A stretch of DNA of 14,710 bases, taken from assembly GCA_902477765.1 (NCBI GenBank), contig CABSIM010000051.1, positions 1 to 14,710 on the forward strand. Reading direction: 5' to 3'. Source of the stretch: an uncultured Clostridiaceae bacterium. Its GTDB lineage: Bacteria > Bacillota > Clostridia > Lachnospirales > Lachnospiraceae. Positions 13,528 to 14,710 of this stretch are shown one piece after another (position 1 is the stretch's first letter; each line of letters begins with the position of its first letter). The notes beneath the pieces were generated by a model, which was not told the DNA's origin, ran no database searches, and worked only from the letters and a program-made list of their open reading frames with translations. The translations under genes were made by a program, and so were the position numbers.

Positions 13528-13556
13528 TTGAAAGCATTTCTCATTCCTGATATAAT
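13528..13556 (+). promoter_or_regulatory. Sigma-A promoter of the LysR gene
   Basis: TTGAAA (13528-13533, 5 of 6) and TATAAT (13551-13556) are separated by exactly 17 bases. The transcript would start near 13563, about 23 nt before the start codon. Confidence 0.85.
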
Positions 13557-13585
13557 GGATCCGGATACGAAAAGGAGGATGACCT

Positions 13586-14464
13586 TTGGAACTTCGCGTT
13601 TTACGGTATTTTCTTGCGGTTGCAAGAGAATCAAACATCACCGGCGCCGCTGCGGCTCTGCATATTACGCAGCCGACCCTTTCCCGTCAGATCCGTGATC
13701 TGGAGGAAGAGCTCGGTCAGCAGCTCTTTGTCCGCGGCAGTCACAATGTCACCCTGACTCCCGAGGGAATGCTTCTGCGAAAACGGGCAGAAGAAATCCT
13801 GGAACTGGTACAGAAAACGGAAAAAGAGGTTTCCCAGTGGGATGACATGATTTCAGGGGATATTTATATCGGTGCCGGAGAGACCAACGGCGTACATTAT
13901 CTCACAAGAGCTGCAAAAAAACTCCGTGACAGATACCCCGACATTCACTTTCATATTTCCAGCGGCGACCGTACAGATGTATCCGAACAGCTTGATAAGG
14001 GCCTTATTGATTTCGGACTTCTTTTTGATCCCATGGACCCGGACCAGTACAATTCCATCCGCCTTCCATGGGAAGACACCTGGGGTGTCCTCATGCGAAA
14101 GGACAGTCCGCTGTCCGGAAAAGAAACTGTCCGGCCGGAAGACCTGGCCGGCTGTCCGCTGATTGTGTCCAGACAGATTCGGAACAGCTCGGCACTGAAA
14201 GACTGGTTCGGAAAATACGCGGATACTTTACACATTTCCGGAACTTACAGTCTCGTTTTCAATGGTTCTCTGATGGTGGAGGACGGGCTCGGCTGCGCTC
14301 TCTGTCTCGATAAAATCATCAATGTCTCCGGCTCTGACAGCCTCTGCTTCCGTCCTCTTGAGCCGGAACTGAAAGCCGGGATGTATATCGTATGGAAAAA
14401 ATATCAGGTCTTTTCCAGGGCCTCGGAGCGCTACCTTGCGATCCTCCGGGAATCACAGTCCTGA
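13586..14464 (+). CDS. LysR-family transcriptional regulator
   Basis: A 292-residue protein, the normal length. Residues 1-60 are the winged helix-turn-helix (MELRVLRYFLAVAR, ITGAAAALHITQPTLSRQI, LEEELGQQLFVR, LTPEG), followed by a linker helix to about 88. From about 92 on is the periplasmic-binding-protein-like effector domain (GDIYIGAGETN, then DFGLLF, and LPWEDTWGVLMRKDSPL). It probably senses a small molecule and controls the divergent six-gene operon; that is inference from position and from the inverted repeat between them. The start codon is TTG, chosen because AGGAGG lies exactly 7 nt before it and the LysR N-terminus begins there. A good sigma-A promoter precedes it and a strong terminator follows. 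Confidence 0.95.
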   Translation: MELRVLRYFLAVARESNITGAAAALHITQPTLSRQIRDLEEELGQQLFVRGSHNVTLTPEGMLLRKRAEEILELVQKTEKEVSQWDDMISGDIYIGAGETNGVHYLTRAAKKLRDRYPDIHFHISSGDRTDVSEQLDKGLIDFGLLFDPMDPDQYNSIRLPWEDTWGVLMRKDSPLSGKETVRPEDLAGCPLIVSRQIRNSSALKDWFGKYADTLHISGTYSLVFNGSLMVEDGLGCALCLDKIINVSGSDSLCFRPLEPELKAGMYIVWKKYQVFSRASERYLAILRESQS

Positions 14465-14495
14465 ACAGGCCGTTCTTCAGGGCCCTGAACGCCGG

Positions 14496-14532
14496 AAAGG
14501 CAGAGAGCATATGAAACTGCTCTCTGCCTTTT
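14496..14532. terminator. Bidirectional terminator after the LysR gene
   Basis: AAAGGCAGAGAGCA pairs with TGCTCTCTGCCTTT (14 bp) around an 8-nt loop, with TTTTCT following on the plus strand and TTTCC on the minus strand. It can also stop a minus-strand transcript arriving from the right. Confidence 0.9.
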
Positions 14533-14539
14533 CTGTATA

Positions 14540-14556
14540 AGGTCTGTCACAGACCT
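14540..14556. repeat. 17-bp palindrome
   Basis: AGGTCTGT-C-ACAGACCT is a perfect palindrome with a single central base. It lies 8 bases after the terminator, and no promoter is evident beside it. It may be a protein-binding site or part of the 3' end of the gene to the right. Confidence 0.6.
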
Positions 14557-14582
14557 GTACGATACTGTAAATCCATGATGCT

Positions 14583-14710
14583 TCATACTCCGGATATGGC
14601 AGGCCCCTTCGTCCCGGCCTGCTGCCGGGCTGTCTTTGACAGAAGGACAATTGCTTCGGAACTACTATCCTTTAACCCAAAAATCTCCTTATTCTCTTTC
14701 ATCAACTCTA
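14583..14710 (-). CDS. Probable C-terminal end of an unidentified gene (partial)
   Basis: On the minus strand an open frame enters from the right edge and runs 41 codons to a TGA at 14585-14583. The visible peptide includes ELMKENKEIFGLKDSS and EAIVLLSKTARQQAG, which looks like real protein with a helical, charged character. The 5' part is beyond the window, so the family cannot be named. The bidirectional terminator at 14496-14532 lies downstream in the right place. An in-frame ATG near 14702 without a ribosome site makes a stand-alone small protein less likely. Confidence 0.45.
   Translation of the reverse strand, partial: ELMKENKEIFGLKDSSSEAIVLLSKTARQQAGTKGPAISGV

Noticed and set aside
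1..14710. CRISPR array, insertion sequence, prophage or tRNA gene
   Set aside because: No regularly spaced repeats, transposase motifs, phage genes or cloverleaf-like sequences were seen on either strand.

Overview
The window reads as chromosomal DNA of a gut-type anaerobic Firmicute, most likely a member of the Lachnospiraceae. This is inferred from near-balanced GC content, strong AGGAGG ribosome sites, consensus sigma-A promoters, a DUF6465 protein with an Ala/Lys-rich head, a secreted DUF5722 protein, a monomeric group-B-like [FeFe] hydrogenase and a PdaA-type deacetylase. I see no phage, transposon, tRNA, rRNA or CRISPR array. Most genes lie on the minus strand.

Left part (1-4605). The N-terminal part of an RsmB/RsmF-type rRNA m5C methyltransferase runs off the left edge. 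It is followed by a six-span membrane protein (+), a small GIY-YIG protein (-) and a DUF6465 protein (-). The DUF6465 gene has a perfect sigma-A promoter and a long hairpin-rich leader. A secreted DUF5722 glycosidase-like protein (-) and a CPBP intramembrane protease (-) come next.

Middle part (4606-9255). A pdaA-like peptidoglycan deacetylase (+) converges on a monomeric [FeFe] hydrogenase (-) across one shared terminator. Upstream of the hydrogenase lie trmO (tRNA t6A methylation), a small helical ferritin-like protein, and a short, divergent cis-prenyltransferase (UppS family).

Right part (9252-14710). Six closely spaced or overlapping minus-strand genes form an apparent operon. In order of transcription they are a hexapeptide O-acetyltransferase, an alpha/beta hydrolase with an unusual nucleophile elbow, a carboxymuconolactone-decarboxylase/cupin fusion, two tandem flavoproteins with iron-sulfur-flavoprotein cysteine motifs, and a lipoprotein with a cyclophilin-like domain. 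It ends in a strong terminator at 9252-9292. A LysR regulator is transcribed divergently, and an 8-bp inverted repeat lies between the two promoters. The set looks like an inducible redox or detoxification module of unknown substrate, and it is the best candidate here for an undescribed system. The window closes with a bidirectional terminator and what looks like the 3' end of another minus-strand gene.

All family names come from reading motifs by eye. No database search was run.
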